From Thiopontia sp964647745 (GTDB taxonomy: Bacteria; Pseudomonadota; Gammaproteobacteria; GCF-002020875), in NCBI GenBank assembly GCA_964647745.1, contig CAZYJG010000079.1:1-6255 (forward strand): a DNA stretch of 6,255 bases, read 5' to 3'. This document shows, one piece after another, positions 1 to 5,028 of this stretch. Both the position numbers and the translations under genes were made by a program. Position 1 is the first letter of the stretch, and the number at the start of each line of letters is the position of its first letter. The notes beneath the pieces are model-generated. The model was not told the origin of the DNA and searched no databases. It worked only from the letters and a program-made list of their open reading frames with translations.

Positions 1-55
1 CATTCTTGGCAACAGCATCAGGCTTGATAATAGAAAAAGTGCGTTCAATCGCCAT
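1..55 (-). CDS. ndk: Nucleoside diphosphate kinase, N-terminal fragment (runs off window)
   Basis: The minus strand starting at the ATG at 55-53 reads MAIERTFSIIKPDAVAKN, followed by a partial Gly codon at the window edge. This is the characteristic first beta strand of nucleoside diphosphate kinase, which equalises cellular NTP and dNTP pools by transferring a gamma phosphate through a phospho-histidine. In the family the lysine of the IIKPDAV motif contacts the nucleotide phosphates. Only 18 complete codons of an expected 140 or so are present, so the catalytic histidine cannot be checked. The start is supported by a purine-rich Shine-Dalgarno stretch, GGAGAAGAG, at 69-61, five bases upstream. 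ndk follows iscX in many gammaproteobacteria, so the placement is normal. A 262-bp spacer with a hairpin just after iscX suggests that ndk may have its own promoter. Confidence 0.9.
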   Translation of the reverse strand, partial: MAIERTFSIIKPDAVAKN

Positions 56-116
56 AAGGTCTCTTCTCCATAAAAAAATCGAGTAACTGATTCAGCTCAC
101 CCCTGAAATCCGCCAT
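45..116 (-). CDS. Possible 23-residue upstream ORF overlapping the ndk start
   Basis: An ATG at 116-114 opens a 23-codon frame that ends in TGA at 47-45, 11 bp inside ndk and in a different frame. The peptide starts MADFRGELNQ and ends MEKRPYGD. A weak purine stretch (GGAACGCAGAG) precedes the ATG. The frame is open for another 12 codons upstream to a TGA, without another ATG. I do not recognise the peptide. The overlap with the ndk start would allow translational coupling, and the ndk Shine-Dalgarno lies inside this frame. An open frame this short can easily arise by chance, and nothing else shows it is translated. Confidence 0.2.
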   Translation of the reverse strand: MADFRGELNQLLDFFMEKRPYGD

Positions 117-137
117 CTCTGCGTTCCAAAATGGATA

Positions 138-151
138 TTTACAGTTGTAAA
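138..151. promoter_or_regulatory. Palindrome TTTACA-N2-TGTAAA upstream of ndk
   Basis: The sequence TTTACAGTTGTAAA is a 14-bp dyad: six-base arms are perfectly complementary around a GT centre. It lies 82 bp upstream of the ndk ATG in an AT-rich stretch. Symmetry of this kind is typical of operators bound by dimeric regulators. The half-sites do not match an operator consensus I can name confidently: TyrR boxes use similar half-sites in the opposite order with a wider spacer. The regulator is therefore unassigned. Confidence 0.3.
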
Positions 152-249
152 CTCACATTTTGTGCCTTGATCTGACGAATTTCAGAGGCAATCTGAATTA
201 GTTACGGGTTCTGTGAATAATCACAAGATCAACCGCGCTTGAGTGCGGG

Positions 250-258
250 GTTATACCA
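250..258 (-). promoter_or_regulatory. Candidate extended -10 promoter for ndk
   Basis: On the minus strand the sequence TGGTATAAC fits the extended -10 pattern TGnTATAAT at all but the last base. No good -35 hexamer is seen at 16-18 bp, which extended -10 promoters can tolerate. It lies downstream of the iscX hairpin and about 195 bp upstream of the ndk ATG, so it could give ndk its own transcript with a long leader. Confidence 0.25.
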
Positions 259-291
259 TCAAAATTCGAGCGCAGATTTTACCACTAGAAG

Positions 292-316
292 AGGGGCTTT
301 TGTCAGTTCAGCCCCT
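292..316 (-). terminator. Hairpin directly after iscX, weak terminator or attenuator
   Basis: One base after the iscX stop codon, the arms AGGGGCT (292-298) and AGCCCCT (310-316) form a perfect 7-bp GC-rich stem with an 11-base loop. On the minus strand the stem is followed by CTTCTAG, a poor U-tract, so complete intrinsic termination is doubtful. It may reduce read-through from the isc operon into ndk or stabilise the isc mRNA 3' end. Confidence 0.4.
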
Positions 317-317
317 A

Positions 318-518
318 TTATTCTCGCTCTTCAATCCAGGCCATCTGTATCGCCTCAAGCACCTTCTCTCCCCCATGGTCTGGATCATCCGCAAACCCCT
401 CCAGTTCAGTAACAAACCGGTGAAGATCGACAAAGTTGATGGCCATTGGGTCCAGCCCCGGATGGGCCTCATCCAGCTCGATTGCAATATCCTGTACATC
501 TGTCCAGCGCAGATCCAT
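318..518 (-). CDS. iscX: IscX, small acidic Fe-S assembly regulator
   Basis: This 66-residue protein matches the length and pattern of E. coli IscX (66 residues): the N-terminal LRWTDVQDIAIELDEAHPGL segment, a central acidic ADDPDH stretch, and the C-terminal EKVLEAIQMAWIEE helix. IscX is a winged-helix acidic protein that binds iron and binds IscS at the site shared with CyaY/frataxin, where it modulates cysteine desulfurase activity. Numerous Asp and Glu residues are visible, as expected for the iron-binding face. An AGGAG Shine-Dalgarno seven bases before the ATG supports the start. The gene starts 21 bp after fdx, so it is very likely the last gene of the isc transcript; a GC-rich hairpin follows its stop at once. 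Confidence 0.93.
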   Translation of the reverse strand: MDLRWTDVQDIAIELDEAHPGLDPMAINFVDLHRFVTELEGFADDPDHGGEKVLEAIQMAWIEERE

Positions 519-539
519 CCTTGCTCTCCTGTTGTGTTG

Positions 540-878
540 CTAGTGGTTCTCGGAAACCATATTGATGGTGTATTTTGGGATCTCCACGACCAGATCCTCC
601 TCATCAACCACAGCCTGACAGCTCAGACGAGAGTCTGGATCCAGCCCCCAGGCCTTGTCCAGCATGTCATCCTCATCCTCCTCACTCTCATTGAGCGACT
701 CCCCACCCTCACGCACATAGCAGTGGCAGGTGGTACAGGCACAGCTCTTCTCACAGGCATGCTCAAGCTCCACATCATGCTCCAGCAGTGCATCCAGGAT
801 TGTGGTCCCGGGATCAGCCTCAATGACGACACCTTCCGGGCAGAGCTCCTCATGGGGTAGTACGATAATCTGTGTCAT
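540..878 (-). CDS. fdx: Isc-type [2Fe-2S] ferredoxin
   Basis: The 112-residue product is an adrenodoxin-type [2Fe-2S] ferredoxin very close to E. coli Fdx. The four cluster ligands are expected at Cys42, Cys48, Cys51 and Cys87. The motif HACEKSCACTTCHC (40-53) also shows the two extra cysteines, Cys46 and Cys53, typical of the Isc ferredoxin. The acidic EDEDDMLDKAWGL segment (about 67-79) and the IPKYTIN tail are also conserved. In the pathway Fdx donates electrons during cluster assembly on the scaffold, probably to reduce persulfide sulfur, and it competes for the same surface of IscS as other partners. Its ATG overlaps the hscA stop as ATGA, which implies translational coupling, and iscX follows 21 bp later. 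The Shine-Dalgarno inside the hscA end is weak, consistent with reinitiation. Confidence 0.96.
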   Translation of the reverse strand: MTQIIVLPHEELCPEGVVIEADPGTTILDALLEHDVELEHACEKSCACTTCHCYVREGGESLNESEEDEDDMLDKAWGLDPDSRLSCQAVVDEEDLVVEIPKYTINMVSENH

Positions 879-2755
879 TGGCCAATCTCATCCACACTTT
901 TTCCGGAGAGGGCCTGATGAACCGAACGATCCATTCGTCGGGCAGCATAGAACTCACTCTCCCGGTTGGTCTTCTCGATGGCCCGCTCAATGGCCCCAGC
1001 ATCATCACCTGATGCAATCCTCCGCAGTTCAGCAATCAACCCCTCCATCAGTCCCCTCTCCTCCAGGTTCAGGAGGCTCTCCCCATCCTTCTCCAGTGCC
1101 GCCTCCAGGGCAACAATGGTTCTGTCGGCCTCAACCTGCTGTTCACGCAACATGCGGGCATCGCGGTCAGCCTCTGCATAACGGTAAGAATCCTTGAGCA
1201 TCCCCTCGATCTCACCATCACTCAATCCATACGAGGGTTTCACCACAATCTCTGCCTGCACCCCACTGTTCTCCTCCTCTGCAGAGACCGAGAGCAGGCC
1301 ATCTGCATCCACCTGGAAGGTGACCCGAATCCTGGCCGCCCCGGCCACCATCGGTGGAATCCCACGCAGCTCAAAACGGGCCAGTGAACGGTTGTCTGAA
1401 ACCATCTCACGCTCCCCCTGGACCACATGGATTGACATCGCCGTCTGCCCATCCTTGAAGGTGGTGAACTCCTGCGCCCTGGCAACGGGAATGGTTGTGT
1501 TGCGGGGGATCAGAACCTCAGCCATCCCGCCCATGATTTCCAGTCCAAGAGAGAGTGGTGTCACATCAAGCAGCAGCAACTCACCATCTCTCTTGTTTCC
1601 CACCAGGATATCGGCCTGAATCGCTGCGCCCAGGGCAACCACCCGCTCTGGGTCGATCCCCTGAAGCGGCTCCCTGCCAAAGAGGTCTGCAATCCTCTCC
1701 CGAACCAGCGGCACCCGTGTTGAACCCCCCACCAGAACCACCTCTGCAATCTCCTCTATCTCCACCCCCGCATCACGGATGGCACGGCGGACAATCCTCA
1801 GGGTCCTCTGGACAACCGGGGCGACCAACTGGTCAAACTGCGCTCTGCTCAATACCCCCTGCCAGCCGGGGAGATCTCCATGCTGCAGATCAAGCTCAGC
1901 CTGCCCTGAGTCGGTGAGCATCTCCTTGGCACGACGCGCCTCGGTCAGCAGATATTTCCGCAGTGAGGGGCTCTGCTGGTCATCCATCCCCATCTGATCT
2001 GCCATCCATTCGGCAACCAGATGGTCCATGTCATCCCCTCCCAACACGGCATCCCCACCCGTTGAGAGCACCTCAAATACCCCCCGGGTCAGACGCAGTA
2101 TCGAGATATCAAAGGTGCCGCCACCAAAGTCATAGATTGCATGGACGCCCTCGGGCTGCGAGTCCAGGCCATAGGCCACCGCCGCCGCTGTCGGCTCATT
2201 GAGAAGACGCAACACATTGATCCCGGCCAGTTTTGCTGCATCCTTGGTGGCCTGACGCTGGGCATCATCAAAGTAGGCTGGAACCGTAATGACAACCCCC
2301 TCCAGCTCTCCCCCCAGGGTCTCAACTGCACGCTCTCCAAGCACCTTCAGGATCTCGGCAGATACCTCAATCGGTGTCACACCACCCGATACCGTCTCAA
2401 TCCGGGGGACAGAGGATTCTGTCTCCATAAAGAGGTAGGGAGACTGGCCAGCAACGGAGACAAGCTCATCCACACTCTTACCGATAATGCGCTTGACTGA
2501 GGAGAGAGTATTCATTGGATCATCCCCCGCAGATGCCCAGGCGGAAGAGCCAACAACCGGATCCTCTCCAGCACCACAGTAGCGGACAACAGAGGGGAGG
2601 ATATGGTCTCCATCCCGGCCCGGCAGTGTCTCTGCAACGCCGCTTCGGACAGATGCCACCAGGGAGTTGGTGGTTCCGAGATCAATCCCTGCCGCCAGAT
2701 GGTTTTGATGGGGTGCGGCAGATTGCCCGGGCTCTGAGATTTGCAGTAGTGCCAT
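875..2755 (-). CDS. hscA: Fe-S cluster assembly Hsp70 chaperone HscA
   Basis: The 626-residue protein is the specialised Hsp70 that, with HscB, binds the LPPVK motif of IscU and drives cluster release at the cost of ATP. The start MALLQISEPG is nearly the same as in E. coli HscA (616 residues), which supports the start. Hsp70 signatures appear in order: phosphate-1 loop GIDLGTTNS (23-31), VITVPAYFDDAQRQ (155-168), phosphate-2 YDFGGGTFD (208-216), LVGGSTRVP (341-349), and the interdomain linker LLLLDVTPLSLG (393-404). The substrate-binding domain follows, with PRNTTIPVARAQEFTTFKDGQ (417-437). The C-terminal lid is charged and helical and ends in SVDEIGQ. The E. coli sequence as recalled has a Leu in the phosphate-2 motif where this has Phe, a mild change. 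hscB lies 11 bp upstream and fdx overlaps the stop as ATGA. Confidence 0.97.
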   Translation of the reverse strand: MALLQISEPGQSAAPHQNHLAAGIDLGTTNSLVASVRSGVAETLPGRDGDHILPSVVRYCGAGEDPVVGSSAWASAGDDPMNTLSSVKRIIGKSVDELVSVAGQSPYLFMETESSVPRIETVSGGVTPIEVSAEILKVLGERAVETLGGELEGVVITVPAYFDDAQRQATKDAAKLAGINVLRLLNEPTAAAVAYGLDSQPEGVHAIYDFGGGTFDISILRLTRGVFEVLSTGGDAVLGGDDMDHLVAEWMADQMGMDDQQSPSLRKYLLTEARRAKEMLTDSGQAELDLQHGDLPGWQGVLSRAQFDQLVAPVVQRTLRIVRRAIRDAGVEIEEIAEVVLVGGSTRVPLVRERIADLFGREPLQGIDPERVVALGAAIQADILVGNKRDGELLLLDVTPLSLGLEIMGGMAEVLIPRNTTIPVARAQEFTTFKDGQTAMSIHVVQGEREMVSDNRSLARFELRGIPPMVAGAARIRVTFQVDADGLLSVSAEEENSGVQAEIVVKPSYGLSDGEIEGMLKDSYRYAEADRDARMLREQQVEADRTIVALEAALEKDGESLLNLEERGLMEGLIAELRRIASGDDAGAIERAIEKTNRESEFYAARRMDRSVHQALSGKSVDEIGQ

Positions 2756-2766
2756 AGTTGAATTGC

Positions 2767-3288
2767 CTAAATCAGATCATCCAGCAGGGACTCCGCCTGA
2801 TGACAGAGTCGATGAAAGAACTGCATGCGCTGAACCGTTTTCCGTGCCTCTTGCGGCGCGTTGCGCCACTGTTCCGAGAACTCCACCCCCTGCTGTGAGA
2901 TACGCCTCTCCATCTGCCCCACAAACTGCTCCAGCCCGGCAGCCGGATCTTCACCCTGCCGTACCTCCTCCAGCTCTTCACGCAGCTCCAGCTGTTCCAT
3001 CAAAAACTGGTTGTCACGCACTGTCTCGCCATCGGTTCCAAGATCCACACCACTCATCTCCAGAAGATAGCGCGCACGCTCAATCGGGTCACGCAACACA
3101 CGGTTCCCCTCGTTCACCCTGGATGCCATCTGCAGCGAGAGTCTGCGCTCCTGCTCCGGGGCATTGGCAAAACGGTCTGGATGAAACTGTTGCTGAAGCT
3201 GTCGATAACTGTGCGACAACTGTTGCCGATCTACTGAGTAATCGACAGGAAGACCAAACAGCTCATAGTAGTTGCTAGTCAGATCCAT
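2767..3288 (-). CDS. hscB: Fe-S cluster assembly J-protein co-chaperone HscB
   Basis: The 173-residue protein has an N-terminal J domain beginning NYYELFGLP, with the HPD motif at His36-Pro37-Asp38 that stimulates the HscA ATPase. A C-terminal three-helix domain binds IscU. The segment FLMEQLELREELEE (95-108) and Phe157 in RMQFFHRL correspond to the hydrophobic IscU-binding patch mapped in E. coli HscB (Leu92, Met93, Leu96, Phe153), so IscU binding is predicted to be retained. Length agrees with E. coli HscB (171). The start at 3288 gives the usual N-terminus, but the upstream Shine-Dalgarno is poor. The gene starts 27 bp after iscA and ends 11 bp before hscA. This matters because the expected partner gene iscU is not found in the operon here. 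Confidence 0.96.
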   Translation of the reverse strand: MDLTSNYYELFGLPVDYSVDRQQLSHSYRQLQQQFHPDRFANAPEQERRLSLQMASRVNEGNRVLRDPIERARYLLEMSGVDLGTDGETVRDNQFLMEQLELREELEEVRQGEDPAAGLEQFVGQMERRISQQGVEFSEQWRNAPQEARKTVQRMQFFHRLCHQAESLLDDLI

Positions 3289-3315
3289 GGCAGGGGTTAC
3301 ATAACCACCCGCGAC

Positions 3316-3639
3316 TCAGACATTGAAGCTCTCACCGCAGCCACAACTGTTCTTCACATTCGGATTGTTGAACTTGAACCCCTCGTTCAACCCCTCCTTG
3401 CCATAATCGAGCTCAGTACCATCCAGATAGACCATGCTTTTTGGGTCGACAACCACCTTGACACCATCTGACTCGAACACCTGATCCTCCTCCTCGATCT
3501 GGTCCACAAACTCAAGCAGATAGGCCATCCCGGAGCATCCGGATGTCTTGACACCCAGGCGCAGCCCTGCACCCTTTCCGCGACTCTCGAGAAAGCTCTT
3601 CACCCGCTCCGCGGCTGCTGCTGTCATTGTAATTGCCAT
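3316..3639 (-). CDS. iscA: A-type Fe-S carrier protein IscA
   Basis: The 107-residue product has the same length as E. coli IscA and its three invariant cysteines: Cys35 in SGCSG, and Cys99 and Cys101 in the C-terminal NSCGCGESF. These bind a cluster or iron between subunits. A-type carriers pass clusters to apoproteins, in particular [4Fe-4S] clusters. The ATG is preceded by a strong AAGGAG Shine-Dalgarno about six bases upstream. The coding region begins only 44 bp after the iscS stop. In the canonical operon iscU would lie between them, so the junction is unusual; the 44 bp contain no readable remnant of iscU. The separate HesB/SufA group also has this motif, but the operon and close match point to IscA. 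Confidence 0.96.
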   Translation of the reverse strand: MAITMTAAAAERVKSFLESRGKGAGLRLGVKTSGCSGMAYLLEFVDQIEEEDQVFESDGVKVVVDPKSMVYLDGTELDYGKEGLNEGFKFNNPNVKNSCGCGESFNV

Positions 3640-3683
3640 ATTCTCTCCTTGATCTGTAACCGCTGCTCTTCAGAAATGTGTCC

Positions 3684-4646
3684 TCAGTGCGCGGCCCACT
3701 GCACTGTACTGAGGTCAATCCCCTCCTTGTACATATCCCACAGGGGGGAGAGAGCGCGCAGTTTCTCAACCTTTTCCGCAACCAGTGCAACCGCCTCATC
3801 AACCTCCTCCTCTGTCGTGAAGCGGCCAAATGTGAAACGGATTGAGCTGTGGGCAAGCTCATCATTGCGCCCAATGGCCCGCAGCACATAGGAGGGCTCA
3901 AGGCTNNNNNNNNNNNNNNNNNNNNNNNNNNNNNNNNNNNNNNNNNNNNNNNNNNNNNNNNNNNNNNNNNNNNNNNNNNNNNNNNNNNNNNNNNNNNNNN
4001 NNNNNGGCCCATAAACCTTGTGGGCCGAGAAGGACATCAGATCAACATTCATACGGTTGACATCGATATCGATCTTGCCAGCACTCTGTGCAGCGTCCGA
4101 GTGGAAGAATATCTTCCGTTCACGGGTAATATTGCCAATGGCCTCAAGGTCCTGGACAACACCGATCTCGTTATTGACATGCATGATGGAAACCAGAATG
4201 GTGTCGTCACGCAGTGACGCCTCCAGCTTCTTGAGATCAATCAGCCCATCAGCCTCGGGCTCCAGATAGGTGACCTCATATCCCTCACGCTCCAGCTGAC
4301 GACAGCTGTCCAGCACCGCCTTGTGCTCAATGGCCGAGGTTACAATATGTTTTCCCTTCTTCTGATAGAAGTGGGCAATCCCCTTGACTGCAAGGTTGTC
4401 CGACTCGGTCGCCCCCGATGTCCAGATGATCTCTTTTGGGTCGGCCCCAATCAGCTGGGCCACCTCACAACGGGCCGCCTCTACCGCCTCCTCGGCCTCC
4501 CACCCATAGGCATGGGACTTGGAAGCGGGGTTTCCAAACTTGGTGTCCGCAGTGAGATATTGCATCATCACCTCTGCAACCCGGGGGTCAACCGGCGTTG
4601 TCGCCGAGTTGTCCAGATAGATGGGACGGTTGGTTGATTGCGTCAT
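3684..4646 (-). CDS. iscS: Cysteine desulfurase IscS (interrupted by assembly gap)
   Basis: IscS is a PLP enzyme that converts cysteine to alanine and delivers persulfide sulfur to IscU, tRNA thiolation enzymes and others. Residues 1-213 match E. coli IscS with a four-residue longer N-terminus: His108 over the cofactor (TSAIEHKAVLDSC), Asp184 and Gln187 (HSDAAQS), and PLP Lys210 (SFSAHKVYG). The 100-N run follows, and the frame resumes at SLEPSYVLRAIG, one residue after the point where the catalytic-cysteine loop ends in E. coli. The catalytic cysteine is therefore hidden. If sizes match, the real protein has about 408 residues. The C-terminal tail SPLWDMYKEGIDLSTVQWAAH-like end, which contacts IscU in E. 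coli, is intact. The start is supported by AAGGA eight bases upstream. The upstream interval holds the MITE-like element, and iscA follows 44 bp after the stop. Confidence 0.93.
   Translation of the reverse strand: MTQSTNRPIYLDNSATTPVDPRVAEVMMQYLTADTKFGNPASKSHAYGWEAEEAVEAARCEVAQLIGADPKEIIWTSGATESDNLAVKGIAHFYQKKGKHIVTSAIEHKAVLDSCRQLEREGYEVTYLEPEADGLIDLKKLEASLRDDTILVSIMHVNNEIGVVQDLEAIGNITRERKIFFHSDAAQSAGKIDIDVNRMNVDLMSFSAHKVYGXXXXXXXXXXXXXXXXXXXXXXXXXXXXXXXXXXSLEPSYVLRAIGRNDELAHSSIRFTFGRFTTEEEVDEAVALVAEKVEKLRALSPLWDMYKEGIDLSTVQWAAH
3906..4005. other. Assembly gap of 100 N inside iscS
   Basis: Exactly 100 N bases replace sequence within iscS, a size typically used as a placeholder for a gap of unknown length. 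By position in E. coli IscS, the left flank resumes at Ser332 and the right flank stops after the second base of the Pro210 codon. About 122 codons minus two bases, roughly 364 bp, should therefore lie here. Both 100 and 364 leave a remainder of one on division by three, which explains why the frame appears to continue through the Ns. Confidence 0.95.
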
Positions 4647-4663
4647 CTTCAGTTTCCTTTTAC

Positions 4664-4699
4664 GGAGAAAATCTCCTCCCCATGTCCCTGTTTGGGACA
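4664..4699 (-). promoter_or_regulatory. Two small hairpins in the iscS leader
   Basis: Between the MITE-like element and iscS, two dyads are seen: GGAGA/TCTCC around three bases (4664-4676) and TGTCCC/GGGACA with a five-base loop (4683-4699). The second is a perfect 6-bp stem. The first lies immediately upstream of the iscS Shine-Dalgarno (AAGGA at 4659-4655) and could influence ribosome access. There is no following U-tract, so they are not read as terminators. No known riboswitch is recognised. Confidence 0.3.
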
Positions 4700-4725
4700 G
4701 AGCACTTCTCTTTCGTTGATTCTAC

Positions 4726-4746
4726 GGAACCTCTGAATAAATATGC
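4726..4746. repeat. Left terminal inverted repeat of the MITE-like element
   Basis: This 21-bp arm is the perfect inverse complement of 4973-4993 at the other end. Perfect identity suggests a recent insertion or selection on the ends for transposase recognition. Confidence 0.85.
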
Positions 4747-4754
4747 ACGATTGC

Positions 4755-4854
4755 GCTCGTGACTATTTCGTTCACTGGCGCGACGCGGTGAGCGTAGTGT
4801 AGTCACTCTACTCAAGCGATCCGCAACAAAGTCAGGGGACGAAATAGTCCGAGC
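4755..4854. repeat. Internal long hairpin A of the MITE-like element
   Basis: GCTCG (4755-4759) and GACTATTTCGT (4761-4771) pair with CGAGC (4850-4854) and ACGAAATAGTC (4839-4849): a 16-bp stem with a single bulged T at 4760. Within the loop a smaller apical hairpin is centred on GTAG (4794-4797) and CTAC (4808-4811). Confidence 0.75.
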
Positions 4855-4863
4855 CCTCAAGGG

Positions 4864-4963
4864 GTTACACCCAAAACAGCCAACTTCCGTGTTGCACTGC
4901 TTGGCAAGGACTGGACCATTCCCTGCACAGTGCGCCTTGAATTTGGCTGTTTTGGGCTGTAAC
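4864..4963. repeat. Internal long hairpin B of the MITE-like element
   Basis: The 20-base arm at 4864-4883 (GTTACACCCAAAACAGCCAA) is the inverse complement of 4943-4963 apart from one extra base in the right arm. Within the loop a second pairing is seen: GCACTG (4894-4899) with CAGTGC (4928-4933). Hairpins A and B plus the paired termini account for most of the element. Confidence 0.75.
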
Positions 4964-4972
4964 GCAATTCGC

Positions 4973-4993
4973 GCATATTTATTCAGAGGTTCC
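4973..4993. repeat. Right terminal inverted repeat of the MITE-like element
   Basis: This 21-bp arm ends in TTCAGAGGTTCC and mirrors the left end at 4726-4746 with no mismatch. Confidence 0.85.
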
Positions 4994-4999
4994 TTAAAT

Positions 5000-5028
5000 A
5001 TTGTACCACTTTGATCAAGTACTCTTAA
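5000..5028 (-). promoter_or_regulatory. Candidate sigma70 promoter at the end of the NifS-like gene
   Basis: On the minus strand TTAAGA (5028-5023, overlapping the desulfurase stop) and TACAAT (5005-5000) are separated by exactly 17 bp. The -10 matches the consensus in five of six bases and the -35 in four of six. Transcription would start about seven bases on, near 4993, which is the first base of the MITE-like element. It could give iscS and the genes downstream a promoter independent of the upstream desulfurase. The spacer also contains the palindrome TTGATCAA. Confidence 0.3.

Larger units (their letters stand above)
56..317. other. iscX-ndk intergenic spacer
   Basis: This 262-bp spacer is AT-richer than its neighbours and contains no conserved gene that I recognise. 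Besides the separately listed hairpin, palindrome, promoter candidate and short ORF, two small perfect inverted repeats are visible: TTCAGA/TCTGAA with a 5-base loop at 181-197, and GTGAATAATCAC at 213-224. The concentration of dyad symmetry in an AT-rich spacer ahead of ndk suggests a regulatory region, but no known regulator motif matches clearly. Confidence 0.6.
4726..4993. mobile_element. MITE-like non-autonomous element with perfect 21-bp terminal inverted repeats
   Basis: This 268-bp element begins GGAACCTCTGAATAA and ends with the exact inverse complement. The ends are identical over 21 bp and continue imperfectly to about 31 bp with one indel (ACGATTGCG against GCGAATTGCG). Inside, two long inverted repeats (4755-4854 and 4864-4963) fill almost the whole length, so either strand could fold as a three-way junction. 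No transposase is encoded. The minus-strand frame that is open across it is biased by the repeats and has no recognisable domain. The GGAACC terminus resembles the ends of some DDE-type insertion sequences, but I cannot name the family. Adjacent bases (CTAC on the left, TTAA on the right) show no clear target-site duplication. It separates the two cysteine desulfurase genes. Confidence 0.8.

Noticed and set aside
243..860. A 205-codon plus-strand open frame opposite iscX and fdx.
   Set aside because: It is antisense to two well-conserved genes, its peptide has no recognisable domain, and it lacks a Shine-Dalgarno sequence. It reflects the composition of the opposite strand.
3640..3683. Remnant of iscU.
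   Set aside because: All three minus-strand frames of the 44 bp were read. None resembles the end of IscU, so deletion debris is not claimed.
3512..4012. A 166-codon minus-strand frame reaching through the N run into iscA.
   Set aside because: It is an out-of-frame shadow of iscS and iscA, lengthened artificially by the Ns.
4994..5024. Possible IscR type 1 binding site around GTACTTGATCAAAGTGGTAC.
   Set aside because: The left half resembles the consensus (TA-C-TT-GA), but the AGTC-type right half is not present, so the match is not better than chance in an AT-rich spacer.
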